From: Hydractinia symbiolongicarpus
Taxonomy: Eukaryota; Cnidaria; Hydrozoa; Anthoathecata; Hydractiniidae
NCBI RefSeq assembly: GCF_029227915.1
Contig: NC_079877.1
Coordinates: forward strand, 15,105,851-15,169,850
Direction: 5' to 3'
DNA length: 64,000 bases
Both the position numbers and the translations under genes were made by a program. Shown here one piece after another: positions 33,301-42,674 of this stretch; within the stretch, counting starts at the first letter, position 1, and every line of letters starts with the position of its first letter. The notes beneath the pieces were generated by a model. It saw nothing but the letters and a program-made list of their open reading frames with translations. It was not told where the DNA came from and ran no database searches.

Positions 33301-36300
33301 GTTGCAGTACGACGTTGAATAAACGTCGGTTTTACGATCGTTGAAACAACGTCTTTTTTCGACGTTGTATCAACGTTGATATCACGTCGGTTGAAACAAC
33401 GTTGTGGAAACGACGTTGAAAAGACGTCGATGATGCGACGTTGTATTCATGTCGGAGGGCAACGTTGAAAAGACGTTGAATTTACGTCGGTTGCATCGAC
33501 GTTGCAGACCCAACGTTGATTAGACGTTGAATGTTGGTTGCGACGTCGCGACCAGAATTCAACGTCTAATCAACGTTGAAAAGACGTCGTGTGCCCACTG
33601 GGTTGTCCATTGTTAATTTATAATTTTAAAGGCTTATATCGATATTTTGTTACAAAAACTTTGATTGTTTAAAACAATCAATACATAATTATTATTTCGT
33701 AGTTGAAATTTCTGTTAGGTTTCTGTCTATATATGTAGGTATATAATAGACTGCTATTCGCACTCTCTGGCCGTGCTAAATTTAAAATGTTTTTTATCCA
33801 TGAAGTCTCGAAATAGCGTGGAAAAGAGTTCTCATGTTACCAACATATAGGTCTGCTTAGACGTTTAGATATAACAACTGTGAACATTCGCTGTCAACAT
33901 TGATACGTTCAAAATGCAGAATAAGCATGACGTAAGAGATGAAAATATCTGAGAGTTAATAACCGAGGAAAGGGCAGGGGAACGTTTTTATTATTTTTGG
34001 AGAACACATTCAGGTTAGGAGTTTCAACCCTTTTCACGCTGTGCATCGTTCGTATAAAATGTTCTTGAGCGGAATTTTTTTTATCCAACTTGAATAAATT
34101 TATAATGGCATACCATTTCGCATGAATGGATGAGGGGATTTTGTTTGCTGAATGGTTCTAATATAAATAGTGTGTTCAATGTTCAATATATCATAACATT
34201 TTTTTGATCAATATTTCGCATTATGCTTGCTTTAGCAACTCCAAAATGGAATATAAATACTGTTTATATCACTGAAATTGAAATTGAAACTCTTAATTTT
34301 GTACATTCCTAGAGCTCACGGATGTTCATGTATCTAAAATCAAAGGTACTGACGGAGACAGATGCGGCAGCTTCTCTTCACCTTGTGCATCCATCGGTTA
34401 TGCAATCAAGTATATAGGCAAAGCAAGAGACGTTATAAGACTTGATGGTGGACAGCATGAACAACTAACTTATATCGTGCCAGCAACAATTTATTTTAAG
34501 TTTGATTTGACTTTGACAAATTACAACCGGGATTCCAAACAGCCGCTAATAACCACTTATTCCAATGCAACTTTAAAATTTTTGTTCGCTACGGACGGAA
34601 AAGAAATAAAATATCTTCATCTTTCAAATATAACTTTTCTTATGGTGCCGAAAGTTTTAAAATTCCAAACCAGAAAAGTATTTGCTACCATTGAAAATTG
34701 TGCTTTTAACCATATATATGGTCATGTATTTACTGGACACCCGGGTGATAATAATGTTCTAACGGTAAAGAAATCTCACTTTTACAGTTCTAACCTTCTT
34801 GAGTTTGGTCCAATGTATGCTGGCAGAGTATTACTCCAGGCTTGTGAAATAAAAAATCCACAACGTGTTTATAGGACGATAAATATTAAAGGAAAATTTC
34901 AATTTCTGATGGATAATTGTTATTTTTCTAATCTCTCTGGCACGATTGAACTGGAATCTACAGGTAGAAAGGGAAGTAAAGTGACAATTCAGAATTCAAC
35001 ATTTGTTGGCTCATCCAGTGCTGACATAAGCATTAAACATATCCAGAATGTACATATAATCAATTCTACTATTAAAGGATTAATTGGAGGTGGATCGACT
35101 GTAAACTTGCGTTATATTCAACAACTTATCATAACAGAGAGCACATTTATCAACAACACTGCTTTTCAAGGGGGCGCTCTGGAGATTTACAATGTTACAA
35201 AAGCGTTCATCTTTAACTGTAAGTTTGTTAACAACTCTGCAGAATATGGAGGGGCGATTTACAACGTTGCTTTTGAAACACATTTGCAAATCAACAATTC
35301 TATATTTGCCTCAAATACTGCAAGTCGAATAGGAGGAAGTATATGCTTATCATCGGCTTCACATAAAAGGATATTTATGGAACAACTGACTCTTTTTAAT
35401 GTAAAGTTTACTGACTTCTCCAATAAGAAACCAAATATTGGTCATTATTTATTTTCCGATGGCCCAATCAACTTAAATCAAGTTTTAATGAAGATGAAAG
35501 ATAAAATTAGTCATGAATTTATTAACCCATTTATATGCAGTTTAGGCTGTCACAATTCTTGGTTCACAAAATTTACACTTGAATGTCCTCGTAATTATAA
35601 AACTGTACCCACCAAATCAGGGCTTCAAAAATCAATATTTTCTCTACGCTGTTTAAAATGCGCGAGTGGAAAATACAGCTCTCAAGGCCAATCTATGGAA
35701 TTAAATAGTCTGTTTATTCGATTTATTATAAGGATCAATACCACTACCACTGAAATGACATGTCACAATTGTCCAAACGGTGGAAACTGTGAAAATGGTC
35801 TAATTAGTAAAAGCAATTTCTGGGGATACAAGACAAGGCATAACAGCGTTAAGTTTTTACCTTGTCCAGCCCATTACTGCTGTTCAGACAAAACAGAAAA
35901 GTGCACATCTTATGACACGTGCAATGCAAATCGTGAGAAAGAACTTTGTGGATCATGCAAGCTCGGATACAGGTTGAATTACTTTAATGCTGATTGCATC
36001 AGGACAGGCAGCTGCAAAACATATATATTTTGGTGCTTGTTCTGTATTCATGGAATTCTTTATACAACATTTCTGGCCTATTATAAAGATATTATCGCAT
36101 TTCTTTTTCGAATTGTTAAGAAAAAAATAAAATATAGTGTCTCTAGCGATACTGGATCCTTAGTCACCCCTCTGTTGGACGAAACAGATTGCGATCAGAT
36201 GATATTGCCTTTCGAAGGCACTATTGAAAGTACACTTATTGCAGAGGACATAAATATCAAGCCAAATCTGACAAGTAAACTAACTCAGAGGCGAAGACAG

Positions 36301-37485
36301 AAAAATGACATAGACAGTACTGTCTATGCAATTGGCTTTAAAACAATCATATTTTTCTTTTATCAAACTCACGCATTGCTCAGTATTGAACACAATTTAA
36401 AAACATCGCAAGGATTTGTCTCAAAGATCAAAGAAGTATTTTTGTCTATTATGAACATACAATTTATTTCTACTGGAATGGCAAACCTTTGTCCTAGCGA
36501 CACTCTAACAACAACTGGAAAAGCATGTATTAATTTAGCCCTTTCCCCTACCGTTGTTGTATATTTGTTGCTTGTGGTGTTTGCTAAGAAGATTTATGGG
36601 CAATGCAAACGGTATAAGAGTACAGAGAATGGGAATAAACCTTTGCTTGAAACAAGAGCTGGAGCCTGTTATGTTCAGCTGATGTTGCTTAGTTATACTT
36701 CAATCTCAGTATTCTGTTTCAAATTAATCAATTGTGTACAAATCAACGAAACTGAACATTTATACATTCAAGGTAACATTACGTGTTTCAAGTGGTGGCA
36801 GTATCTGATTGTATGTATAATTCTGTTCTGGACTGTTCCATTACCACTATCGATCTATTTGTCCAAAACGATGCTGCGATCAAATAAAATCACATTACAG
36901 CAATTTTTTATTTGCTTCACACTTCCTGTTGCTTCACTTGGTTTCTACATGCGTTCGAAAATCCTTTACAGAAAAACATTTCGAATTGATTACACCGAAA
37001 AACAGCAAAGGCAAATCGAATACATTTTGCATTTGTTTACTGGTCCTTACAGAGAAAGAAAAGATGGGAAAGGTTTCATTGATTGGGAAACTGTAGTATT
37101 GGTGCGTCGTATTATCATAACGGGTTTATGTGTTTGCATTATCAATCCTGTTTTGAGAATGCTCGTCATGTTACCAGTGCTGTTTTCCTTCTTTCTACAC
37201 CATTTGTACACCAAACCATTTCGAAGCAAATTCTTAAATCACATGGAAACGATATCAATGTCGTTATTGTTACTCTTCAATGCTATGAATTTGTTTTGGG
37301 CGTTCTACTATATCAATGATTTGACAGGTATGCCGGATGTGACCATGATTGGCATAGTATTGACATGGATAGAAGACATCGTTCTGCTACTACCGTTGCT
37401 TTTCCTAATCGTAGCTTTATTCTATGCTTGCTTTAAAAAGGTAAAATTGATTATCAAAACGTGCTGTATAAAGAAAACAGATTAA
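21381..37485 (+). CDS. Signal peptide, beta-helix, Cys-rich, multi-pass membrane receptor-like protein (1078 aa)
   Basis: Exon 1 is 21381-21444 (21 codons plus one base, signal peptide MKFNISNALYILLTL...). Exon 2 is 34313-37485 after CATTCCTAG; the phase-1 join gives Glu22 and an unbroken frame of 1078 residues. Residues 25-75 carry VSKIKGTDGDRCG and PCASIGYAI, the start motif of parallel beta-helix proteins. About 100-375 show repeated I-x-x-S-x-F-x-x-N-x-A-x-x-G-G-A turns (ESTFINNTAFQGGAL, NCKFVNNSAEYGGAIYN). About 425-590 is Cys-rich (CLKCASGKYSS, CHNCPNGGNCENG, ELCGSCKLGY). From about 592 to 1063 there are some nine hydrophobic segments (e.g. 592-612, 765-781, 852-872, 1003-1023, 1037-1063), with a long polar loop at 615-690. 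The tail is short and basic. This resembles large families of pectin-lyase-fold multi-pass proteins whose function is unknown; a surface receptor or channel-like role is inference. The 12.9-kb intron holds a 10-kb transposon. Confidence 0.85.
22150..22168 (+). repeat. Poly-C tract (19 C)
   Basis: An uninterrupted C run lies in an otherwise AT-rich intron. It can be read as polyproline in a short ORF, which is not considered coding. Confidence 0.9.
22940..23040 (+). mobile_element. Penelope-like element remnant with hammerhead-like core (tentative)
   Basis: At 22969-22996 the sequence reads C-CGATGA, then a stem GGGAGA-AGGA-TCTCCC, then GAAAC. This is the layout of a hammerhead ribozyme core with stem II, except for CGATGA instead of CUGAUGA. 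A second hairpin (ATCATTT-TCAGG-AAATGAT) follows. Such cores accompany Penelope-like retroelements, and the phrase GAAACGTCG is common in them. No reverse transcriptase is nearby. The C-for-U change should impair catalysis. Confidence 0.35.
23547..24060. repeat. Left subterminal CAACGTTGAA array
   Basis: Dozens of overlapping CAACGTTGAA, AAGACGTTG and ACGTCTTTTCAACG units fill this segment. CpG-containing palindromes are dense here, in contrast to the AT-rich surroundings. The array is probably where transposase binds; that role is inferred from other transposons with subterminal arrays. Confidence 0.85.
23591..23890. repeat. 116-bp inverted repeat (one mismatch) with 68-base spacer
   Basis: Arm 23591-23706 is the reverse complement of 23775-23890 with a single mismatch that I could find (GCA versus GAA near 23862). 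A transcript across it would form a long double-stranded hairpin. The spacer itself consists of direct copies of the TTCAACGTTGAAACAACGTC unit. Confidence 0.9.
24478..24575 (+). repeat. Structured ~95-bp repeat, copy 1
   Basis: Contains GTGCCAGGCACGCC, GATAAGGCAGCCTGTTAG and AGTGTCAAGCAAAACTG. The nested complementary blocks CAGGC/GCCTG and GCC/GGC allow a hairpin. It is the most diverged of three copies and lies beyond the 3' end of the DUF4806 gene. I do not recognise an RNA family; no tRNA A/B boxes are present. Confidence 0.7.
24946..24951 (-). terminator. Polyadenylation signal of the DUF4806 gene
   Basis: TTTATT on the plus strand is AATAAA on the minus strand, about 70 bases past the stop codon at 25019-25021. 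Confidence 0.55.
25019..27948 (-). CDS. DUF4806 domain protein of the 10-kb transposon, 8 exons, 348 aa
   Basis: Exons (minus strand): 27948-27750, 27653-27552, 27384-27319, 26947-26768, 26683-26475, 25867-25803, 25536-25436, 25143-25019. All have GT-AG borders and every phase matches, giving 1047 coding bases with no internal stop. The N-terminus (MSWSRAIWLENKQ ... IPTVWI ... LVYWPSF) is the W-rich opening typical of these proteins. The middle is acidic, then Ser/Pro/Thr-rich with a basic patch (SLKRKHVSPVRQ). Residues from about 185 contain a helical segment (LEFQKRVLYLLTDIRNLL) followed by the DUF4806 signature: LSQLSRVGG, MNNEVMSALNMKGKGKS, LYKAVVETV, ATEGEVRACT, LKYAPDRCGG. Function unknown; in other animals such genes often accompany Tnp2-like transposases, so an accessory or DNA-binding role is inferred. 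The intact frame contrasts with the broken transposase upstream. Confidence 0.87.
28000..28667. other. Upstream region of the DUF4806 gene within the transposon
   Basis: No exon is visible. The stretch presumably holds the promoter of the minus-strand DUF4806 gene. Confidence 0.4.
28668..28755 (+). repeat. Structured ~95-bp repeat, copy 2
   Basis: GCTTGCATATGCCAGGCACGCC...AAGGCAGCCTGTTAGCATGC. The arms GCAT/ATGC, CAGGC/GCCTG and GCC/GGC nest into one stem, followed by AACCACCTG...GTGTCAAGCATAACTGGTGCAC. It is preceded by AATAGATTGCTATAA, which also precedes copy 3, so the repeat unit is larger than the hairpin. Confidence 0.8.
28826..28917 (+). repeat. Structured ~95-bp repeat, copy 3
   Basis: Differs from copy 2 by only a few substitutions, including GCATG replacing GCATA at the base of the stem, which restores pairing with CATGC. 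It lies about 158 bases after copy 2 in the same orientation, between the transposase 3' end and the DUF4806 gene start. Confidence 0.8.
29034..30921 (-). pseudogene. Tnp2/CACTA-like transposase with one frameshift
   Basis: Two adjoining minus-strand frames (30921-29986, 311 codons; then DYMHLV... to 29034) form one protein of about 630 residues interrupted near 30000. The first frame begins MAYLKRYRKN, has an acidic Ser-rich stretch (about 20-75), NIDGIPLYKSS (about 167-177), CDAPARQFLKG (243-253) and KGHTGYDGCERC (255-266). It ends shortly after LSPLIQ at a stop. The second frame is open upstream of its first Met and continues with TDFVLDYMHLVCLGVV, then HNLIHLSSDVEKFNLPLD and SCFPFENYLQILKKFV, motifs that follow in this family. 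The two parts differ by one extra base (or two missing). The gap cannot be bridged in frame with the splice sites I can see, so I call a frameshift rather than an intron. Inactive, or a sequencing indel. Confidence 0.78.
30985..32250. repeat. Segment bounded by inverted GGCGG-AAATTT/CCGCCAAA motifs
   Basis: AAAATTTGGCGG and several CCGCCAAAATTAA-type blocks occur at 31000-31070, and CCCGCCAAAATT blocks recur at 32160-32250. They bracket the 129-bp minisatellite. The layout looks like a repeat-bearing element nested in the upstream region of the transposase. Exact ends and target duplication were not resolved. Confidence 0.55.
31313..31965. repeat. 129-bp minisatellite, about five units
   Basis: The marker CATTTAGGTGAC begins at 31324, 31453, 31582, 31711 and 31840 (with one GAT variant), exactly 129 bases apart, and once more at 31953 after a shortened unit. 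Each unit includes GTTCAGCATACTTTT and GCCAAATTTTGTCGAAAA. Confidence 0.93.
33110..33602. repeat. Right subterminal CAACGTTGAA array
   Basis: Begins with about 50-bp direct units (CAACGTTGAATAAACGTCG ... GGTTGAATCAACG) and ends in CAACGTTGAAAAGACGTCG just before the TIR. The composition mirrors the left array, but the detailed unit order differs. The 63-codon minus-strand ORF at 33299-33108 is just the repeat read in frame. Confidence 0.85.
33603..34312. other. 3' part of the receptor intron
   Basis: Bases about 34110-34312 align with the reverse complement of about 31-240, the equivalent intron end of the left gene copy. This includes CCATTTCG, TTTTGTTTGCT and the block ACTCTTAATTTT just before the acceptor. 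No other feature seen. Confidence 0.6.
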
Positions 37486-38173
37486 AAAACATCATTCTCA
37501 CGTCGCAATAAGATTGGTAACCATGTAACACTGTTTGTTCCTTAAAACTTTTTGAATTTTATAGTAATACTTTTGTGTAGTAGATAATTCTTTGACATTA
37601 GTGTTCTTTGCATGAATTTGACAAATTGAAGAACATGGTGGAAATTAATAGTTTAGAACTTAGTTTTAACATTTTCAGTGTTCGATTTTGCAAGCGCGTT
37701 ACATATCATTATATTTGTTAAAGAAAAATTCCCGTGAGCCTCAAAGGTAAAACCTATCGTATTTAAATCATACTATTCAAGTACACTCTACTGAAGTCTT
37801 AAAATAGTGTCTTGGTTTACTTTTTAAAGTCTCGTTTCGAATATATACAAAAGAGTTTCATTCTCGTGCATCTGGTGCTTCTCCGTTGTAGTTTTTTACT
37901 TTACACTGTGATACACAGACGTTGAGTATTCCTAAAACCTTATTATTTAAGTTTTGGCTTTATATTTATAAATCATTGTACTTTTACATTGTACTTTGTA
38001 TAAAAGGTGGAGGTGTATCAAAACAAAAATTACTTTTGGCATATATAACTTTGTAAGCAAATTATATTTTATTGAAAAGAATTAAGATAAAAATGTTTGT
38101 TATTTAATATATTCCTTAACAATTTATATTGTTCATTTACAATTATTATTATCCTATTATAAGCCTTCCTAAA
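37486..38173 (+). other. Probable 3' untranslated region of the receptor gene
   Basis: AT-rich, no ORF of note, ending at the first good AATAAA. Length is inferred from that signal only. Confidence 0.4.
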
Positions 38174-38179
38174 AATAAA
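38174..38179 (+). terminator. Candidate polyadenylation signal of the receptor gene
   Basis: AATAAA within AAAAATAAACAAATACC, about 690 bases after the stop codon. Confidence 0.4.
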
Positions 38180-39414
38180 CAAATACCCACTTAGTACTTT
38201 ATTTATCCGTAAAGTAAAAAGCAAAAATTTTCAGGCGAGGATTTTTTCTTCTTATACTTGATCTGCTGGCATTCTATAGATGGTGTAGAAGATTTCTATA
38301 CCTTCTCTTGTACACAAGAATTGGTAATTATTTGGCATGTAATTTACATTCTGAAGAATAATATTAGGTATTTTAACTCTACAGTGCTTGTTTACTTTTA
38401 TTTATTTTTCTTCTTGATGTTTTTCTCGAGCGTAAGATATGTATAATAAATTAAATGGTGAATTGGGTTATGAAAAAAAGAATATTATAAGAAAGAGAAA
38501 TGAAACACGAATTGTTTTTTAGCATCTTGACAATTTTGCATAATTTTGTAAACAACTTATAACAGAGTCGGAATAGCTATAAAACTTTACAAAAATTTGT
38601 TTGGCAGGTAAATTTAAATGTTTTTTGAACTCAAAACCACTGTTTTCTTTTTTGTTCAAACATTTTAACAAGTTCAGAAGGTTTATGGCTATTGTTATTG
38701 CTTTTAGACCATAAAAGTCATTAATTTGTTTATTTTTAAGCCCTACCTAATGTTCAATATCATTTTTCTGTAAAACTTCAGCGATTTTAAATTGACAACT
38801 GGTTCCTGAGTACTTACTTTAATGGTAAAGTGTGAAGATTATAGATTTTACTTATACGGCCATTTAAAGAAAACCCCGCTTTTGCTTATGCCAGGGTGCT
38901 ACTCGACACATTCACTCAAGCCACGCGAGTCATAACGAGTTTATATTGCCTTTAGACTATAATTATGAAATAAAGTAACGTCAAACCAATCACGTTGCGC
39001 GCCAAAATTTAAAAAAGAGATTTTTTGTTTTGGGGGAGTTGTGCTGATTCAGTGAAAGAATAATTTGAAAGAACAATTTGAAACTATTTTTGTAAAAAAA
39101 ATGAGAGCGGTAATCTATGGATTTTTTTATATAAATCTTTTTCACAGATCGCACAAATAATTCCGTACTAAATTATCTTTCACTGCCCACTACTAAAGAA
39201 AAATGATAAAGGTACACCCTATATTGTTTTGATTTGGTGTCCTAAATTGCACACTATTACATGATATTGAAGGAACAATGTATTAGGTATACTACATTTT
39301 TGGCTACCTCTGTATGAGAAATTCTGAAATATCAAAAACGTTTATTTCTACGCCAATTATTGCGAATGGGCAAAGAAATAACGTAGTTATTTGTTTGTTG
39401 TGAAATTATCTTTA
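38180..39414. other. Gene-free stretch
   Basis: No supported exon or repeat. The ORF at 38258-38446 is AT-rich and domainless. Confidence 0.4.
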
Positions 39415-39866
39415 AAACGAAAAGAAATGATGACATTCATTTCGAACGAGATTATACTTGTCTTACAGAGACCAAATAAAGACGTCCTTGAGACGTTTAT
39501 TTCCAACGAGATTTTACTGGTCTTAGAGAGACCAAATGAAGATGTCTTTAAGACATTTCTTTCGAACGAGATTTTACTGGTCTTACAGAGACCAAATAAA
39601 GACGTCTTTGAGACGTTTCTTTAGAAGGAGATATAACTGGTCTAACGGAGACCAAATAAAGACATCTTTAAGACGTTTCTTTAGAACGAGATATAACTGG
39701 TCTAACGGAGACCAAATAAAGACGTCTTTAAGACGTTTCTTTAGAACGAGATTGTACTCGTCTTATAAAGACGTCTTTAAGACGTCTTTTTCTGGTTGAG
39801 AGACGTCCGAACGAGCTAGAGACGAGAAAAGACGTCTTTAAGACGTCTTTGTGTTTACTGGGTACC
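39415..39866. repeat. 60-bp minisatellite joined to a transposon-like end
   Basis: About six units of exactly 60 bases, each containing TTTAGAACGAGAT, ACTGGTCT and GAGACCAAATAAAGACGTC. They are followed by GACGTC-rich sequence and the terminus GTGTTTACTGGG (to about 39863). This terminus resembles the GTGCCCACTGGG end of the 10-kb transposon, so the array is probably the subterminal region of a related element whose other end was not found. Because 60 is divisible by three, long but meaningless ORFs (39391-39624, 39536-39799) cross it. Confidence 0.82.
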
Positions 39867-41328
39867 TCCCATCTGAAAACAAGTTGAATTCGTATGAATG
39901 GGCTTGGAAAGTTTTCAAGGAATCTTTTTATTTTTTTGTCAAGATGGATTTTTAATCTATTTTTATTTTATTTTAGGTGATGATAATTCGTGTTTAATCG
40001 TAATATATTCTGAAATTAATATAATGCATTGTTGGACAATTACTTGCATGCTCTAAATTCCGATCTATTGATCATATATAAGCATGAAATATTCTCAAAG
40101 TGGTTATTTCATTAATTCAAACATTTAGGATACCTTTTACTACCTGTCAAATCCTCTTAACGTTTAAAATAAGATACTCCTAATCCAATACTCTGATGCA
40201 TAATTTGCGGATTAATTTTTTTTCCTAATAGCAAAAGAATGCATCAGTTTTGTGAACAGTTTTTGTCCAATAAACTTATTTTATACGACGTAAAAAAATG
40301 TTTCCTATTTCCTATTTCAAAACTTATTTTCAAGTATTCTTTTAATTAATACATATTCCTTGAATTGATCTAATAGTTTACAGTTCATTTTGGAAATAGC
40401 CATAGAGCATTAGTAACTCATTCTGTTCTGCTTTTTTAATTCTTTAAACACATAGGGGATTTTCTTAATAACATTGTTTCTTAGGTTAAATATACTGTTA
40501 AAACTTATCTGGAAGAGTGTCACTGCCTTAGAAATCAGTAACACAGGCGCATATATTATTCATATCAGTCTATACTGGCGAAGAGGGAAGCATATTTTAA
40601 CAGCAGGGCTAACACAGTGTTGGATTCAAGGAAATTAGAAACATACTTTTAAAATACACTTTATGCATTTATGTTGTATTTCAGTTCTACACGTTAATAC
40701 CCATTTTTCTGTCATAGTTTCTTCTCTGTACAACGACTGATGCAAGCGTTTTGTTTCTTTGTTTTTTGGCTCTACACGTTTTTCAATTTTCTATACAAAA
40801 TCATAGCGTTGACATCACAGTAATTGAAGAAGGGGTACTGCAAAATTTCTTGCAAAAACATTTTTTTTAATTCTCCTCAAGACACAGGTTTTTAAAACTT
40901 TCATAAATTTTGCGGACTAAATAAACACGGAAAATGTTTTGCAAATGAGTTGGACCAAAATGCAAGTAGACGGTTATAATAACCACCAATCGAACTCTGA
41001 GTACACTTAAATTTCCCTTAAAATATGGTAATTTGCATCATTATAGTAGTCTAATGGGCTAAAATGAATTTCCTAAGTCAACCTACAAAGAAAAACGCAA
41101 GAATTGAAGGAAAGTTTATGTTTTTCTGTTAACACAGTAAATTGTTTATTAAATCAGATCAAAATTTACTTGTGTCTTAACTTGAGGACATTAGAAAATG
41201 TTTTAATGATTTCGCGTTACCTTACATTTTATTTGCATTAAGCTGTTAAAGTAAGAACGAGAAAGAAAACAACAACACTTAATAGATCCAAGTAGCCCTA
41301 ACAAAATGTAAAAGAATCTCACTTTTGT
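39867..41328. other. Gene-free stretch
   Basis: Nothing recognised on either strand. Confidence 0.4.
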
Positions 41329-42070
41329 TTAACCCTATTCGGTCCGGGGTTTTTAGAACATACTATGACCGGGGGAGCGGATTCCGCCCCCCCCCCTCAA
41401 TAACTTTTCATAGGATTGTTCAAATTGAATCAAACTTGGCACACTTATAGTACGTTATAAAAGGAACAAAATGGCGGTAATAAATTTTTGCTTGCGTCAG
41501 CACATTTTCTGTGACGTCATCAGAAGCTTGAAAATTGTTAAAAATGCCACTATCTGCTTAAAATATAATTACTTTTGTTCTAGAGCGAATTTTTACATTC
41601 TGTTTGAAGTTTCTGAAAGATAAATAAAATTGTTTTAACATATCTTCCGGTTTTTACATGGATCGGATAAAAAATTGCCAAAAATTGCCCGAAAATCCGT
41701 TTTTTTCCGATTTTCGGGTAAAGTCCGACAAAATCGGGAAATCGGATTAGTCACGTGTCAAAATTATTCAAAATGATTCTTCTTGATGAAACAAAGTTGT
41801 GTTGCAAGTTTCAAGTTTTAAGGATAATCCTAACAAGAGTTATTATATTTTTTTTTTATTAGATTTTAGGGGTAGATTCGAGTAATGGCCAATATGAAAG
41901 CCTCTGAAAGGTATGGGACCTAAAAATTTAGCAGGCAGGTGTCTAATAGATAAATGTTGAAACTCAGTAAGTATCATAGCCATATAAGAAAGCAATCAGG
42001 AGTTATTAAAATAAAACCGTCAGGGGGGGGCGGAATCCGCCCCCCCCCCCCCCGGACCGAATAGGGTTAA
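41329..42070. mobile_element. TTAA-flanked MITE with CCCTATTCGGTCC termini
   Basis: Left end TTAA-CCCTATTCGGTCCGGGG and right end CCCCGGACCGAATAGGG-TTAA form perfect inverted termini of about 17 bases with TTAA on both sides, as in piggyBac-type elements. C/G runs sit next to both ends (ATTCCGCCCCCC, GGCGGAATCCGCC). Internal length about 734 bases, no ORF. Related copies at 54044 (inverted) and, diverged, at 18377. Confidence 0.85.
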
Positions 42071-42674
42071 GTAAGGGAAACACGCATTCCTAGTAATGAG
42101 GGGAAAATATGTCATAAAATGTTTCATCTATATAATATCTGAAACAACAGTTACTTAACAAAACAATGGGGGTAAAATTGCAATATCCTAAAGTAGTGCC
42201 AATAGTACTTAGACGAACAATCACATTTAAACAAAGTATACAGAAAGGACATACTTTAGACAAGATTTTAATCAATGTCTTTAGCCTTTAAAATTTAACA
42301 TATTCTTTACATTTCTGTTATACGTTTTTAACTGCCTTTATGGCAGGAGTCAAAAAATCAATTACATTCTTTTTATGCCCTTTTTTCAATATTGCAGACC
42401 ATTTATTCTTTCGCAACGCAAAGTTTTTATTTTCAAGATTTATTATGTACAGAAAACTGTTGGTATGAACCAATATAAAAGAAACACTTGCCTTAACTTA
42501 GAAGCTGGAAAAACAATTGAAAATGTAAAATTTCAGTTATGAATTTAAAGAACAGGAAAGAGTCTCATTTGTAGAAACGTTGTAGAAATAAATTCGCATA
42601 AAAAAAGGGAAAAAGGTAAAGTAAAAAATTAATAAAAAAGAGACTAAAATTGCAACTGTATTCTTATGCATCTC
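42071..42674. other. Stretch beyond the 3' end of the minus-strand Cys-rich gene
   Basis: Contains its presumed 3' UTR; a TTTATT (AATAAA on the minus strand) near 42405 is a candidate poly-A signal. No exon seen. Confidence 0.35.

Larger units (their letters stand above)
23547..33602 (-). mobile_element. ~10-kb DNA transposon (Tnp2/CACTA-like) inside the receptor intron
   Basis: The left terminus CCCAGTGGGCAC (23547-23558) and right terminus GTGCCCACTGGG (33591-33602) are exact inverse copies, flanked on both sides by TT, consistent with a 2-bp target duplication. Just inside both ends lie arrays of CAACGTTGAA/GACGTC palindromic units. Between them, on the minus strand, are an eight-exon DUF4806-type gene (25019-27948) and a Tnp2-like transposase (29034-30921). 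Subterminal repeat arrays, short TIRs, short target duplication and a Tnp2-like transposase together suggest the CMC (CACTA/Mirage/Chapaev) superfamily, although the terminal bases are not the usual CACT(A/G). The insertion splits the intron of the receptor gene, whose frame is intact. Confidence 0.78.

Noticed and set aside
39391-39799. Two overlapping ORFs encoding 20-residue repeats (RPNKDVFETFLSNEILLVLQ type)
   Set aside because: They arise because the 60-bp minisatellite has a period divisible by three; open frames exist in more than one register and the repeat is non-coding in appearance.
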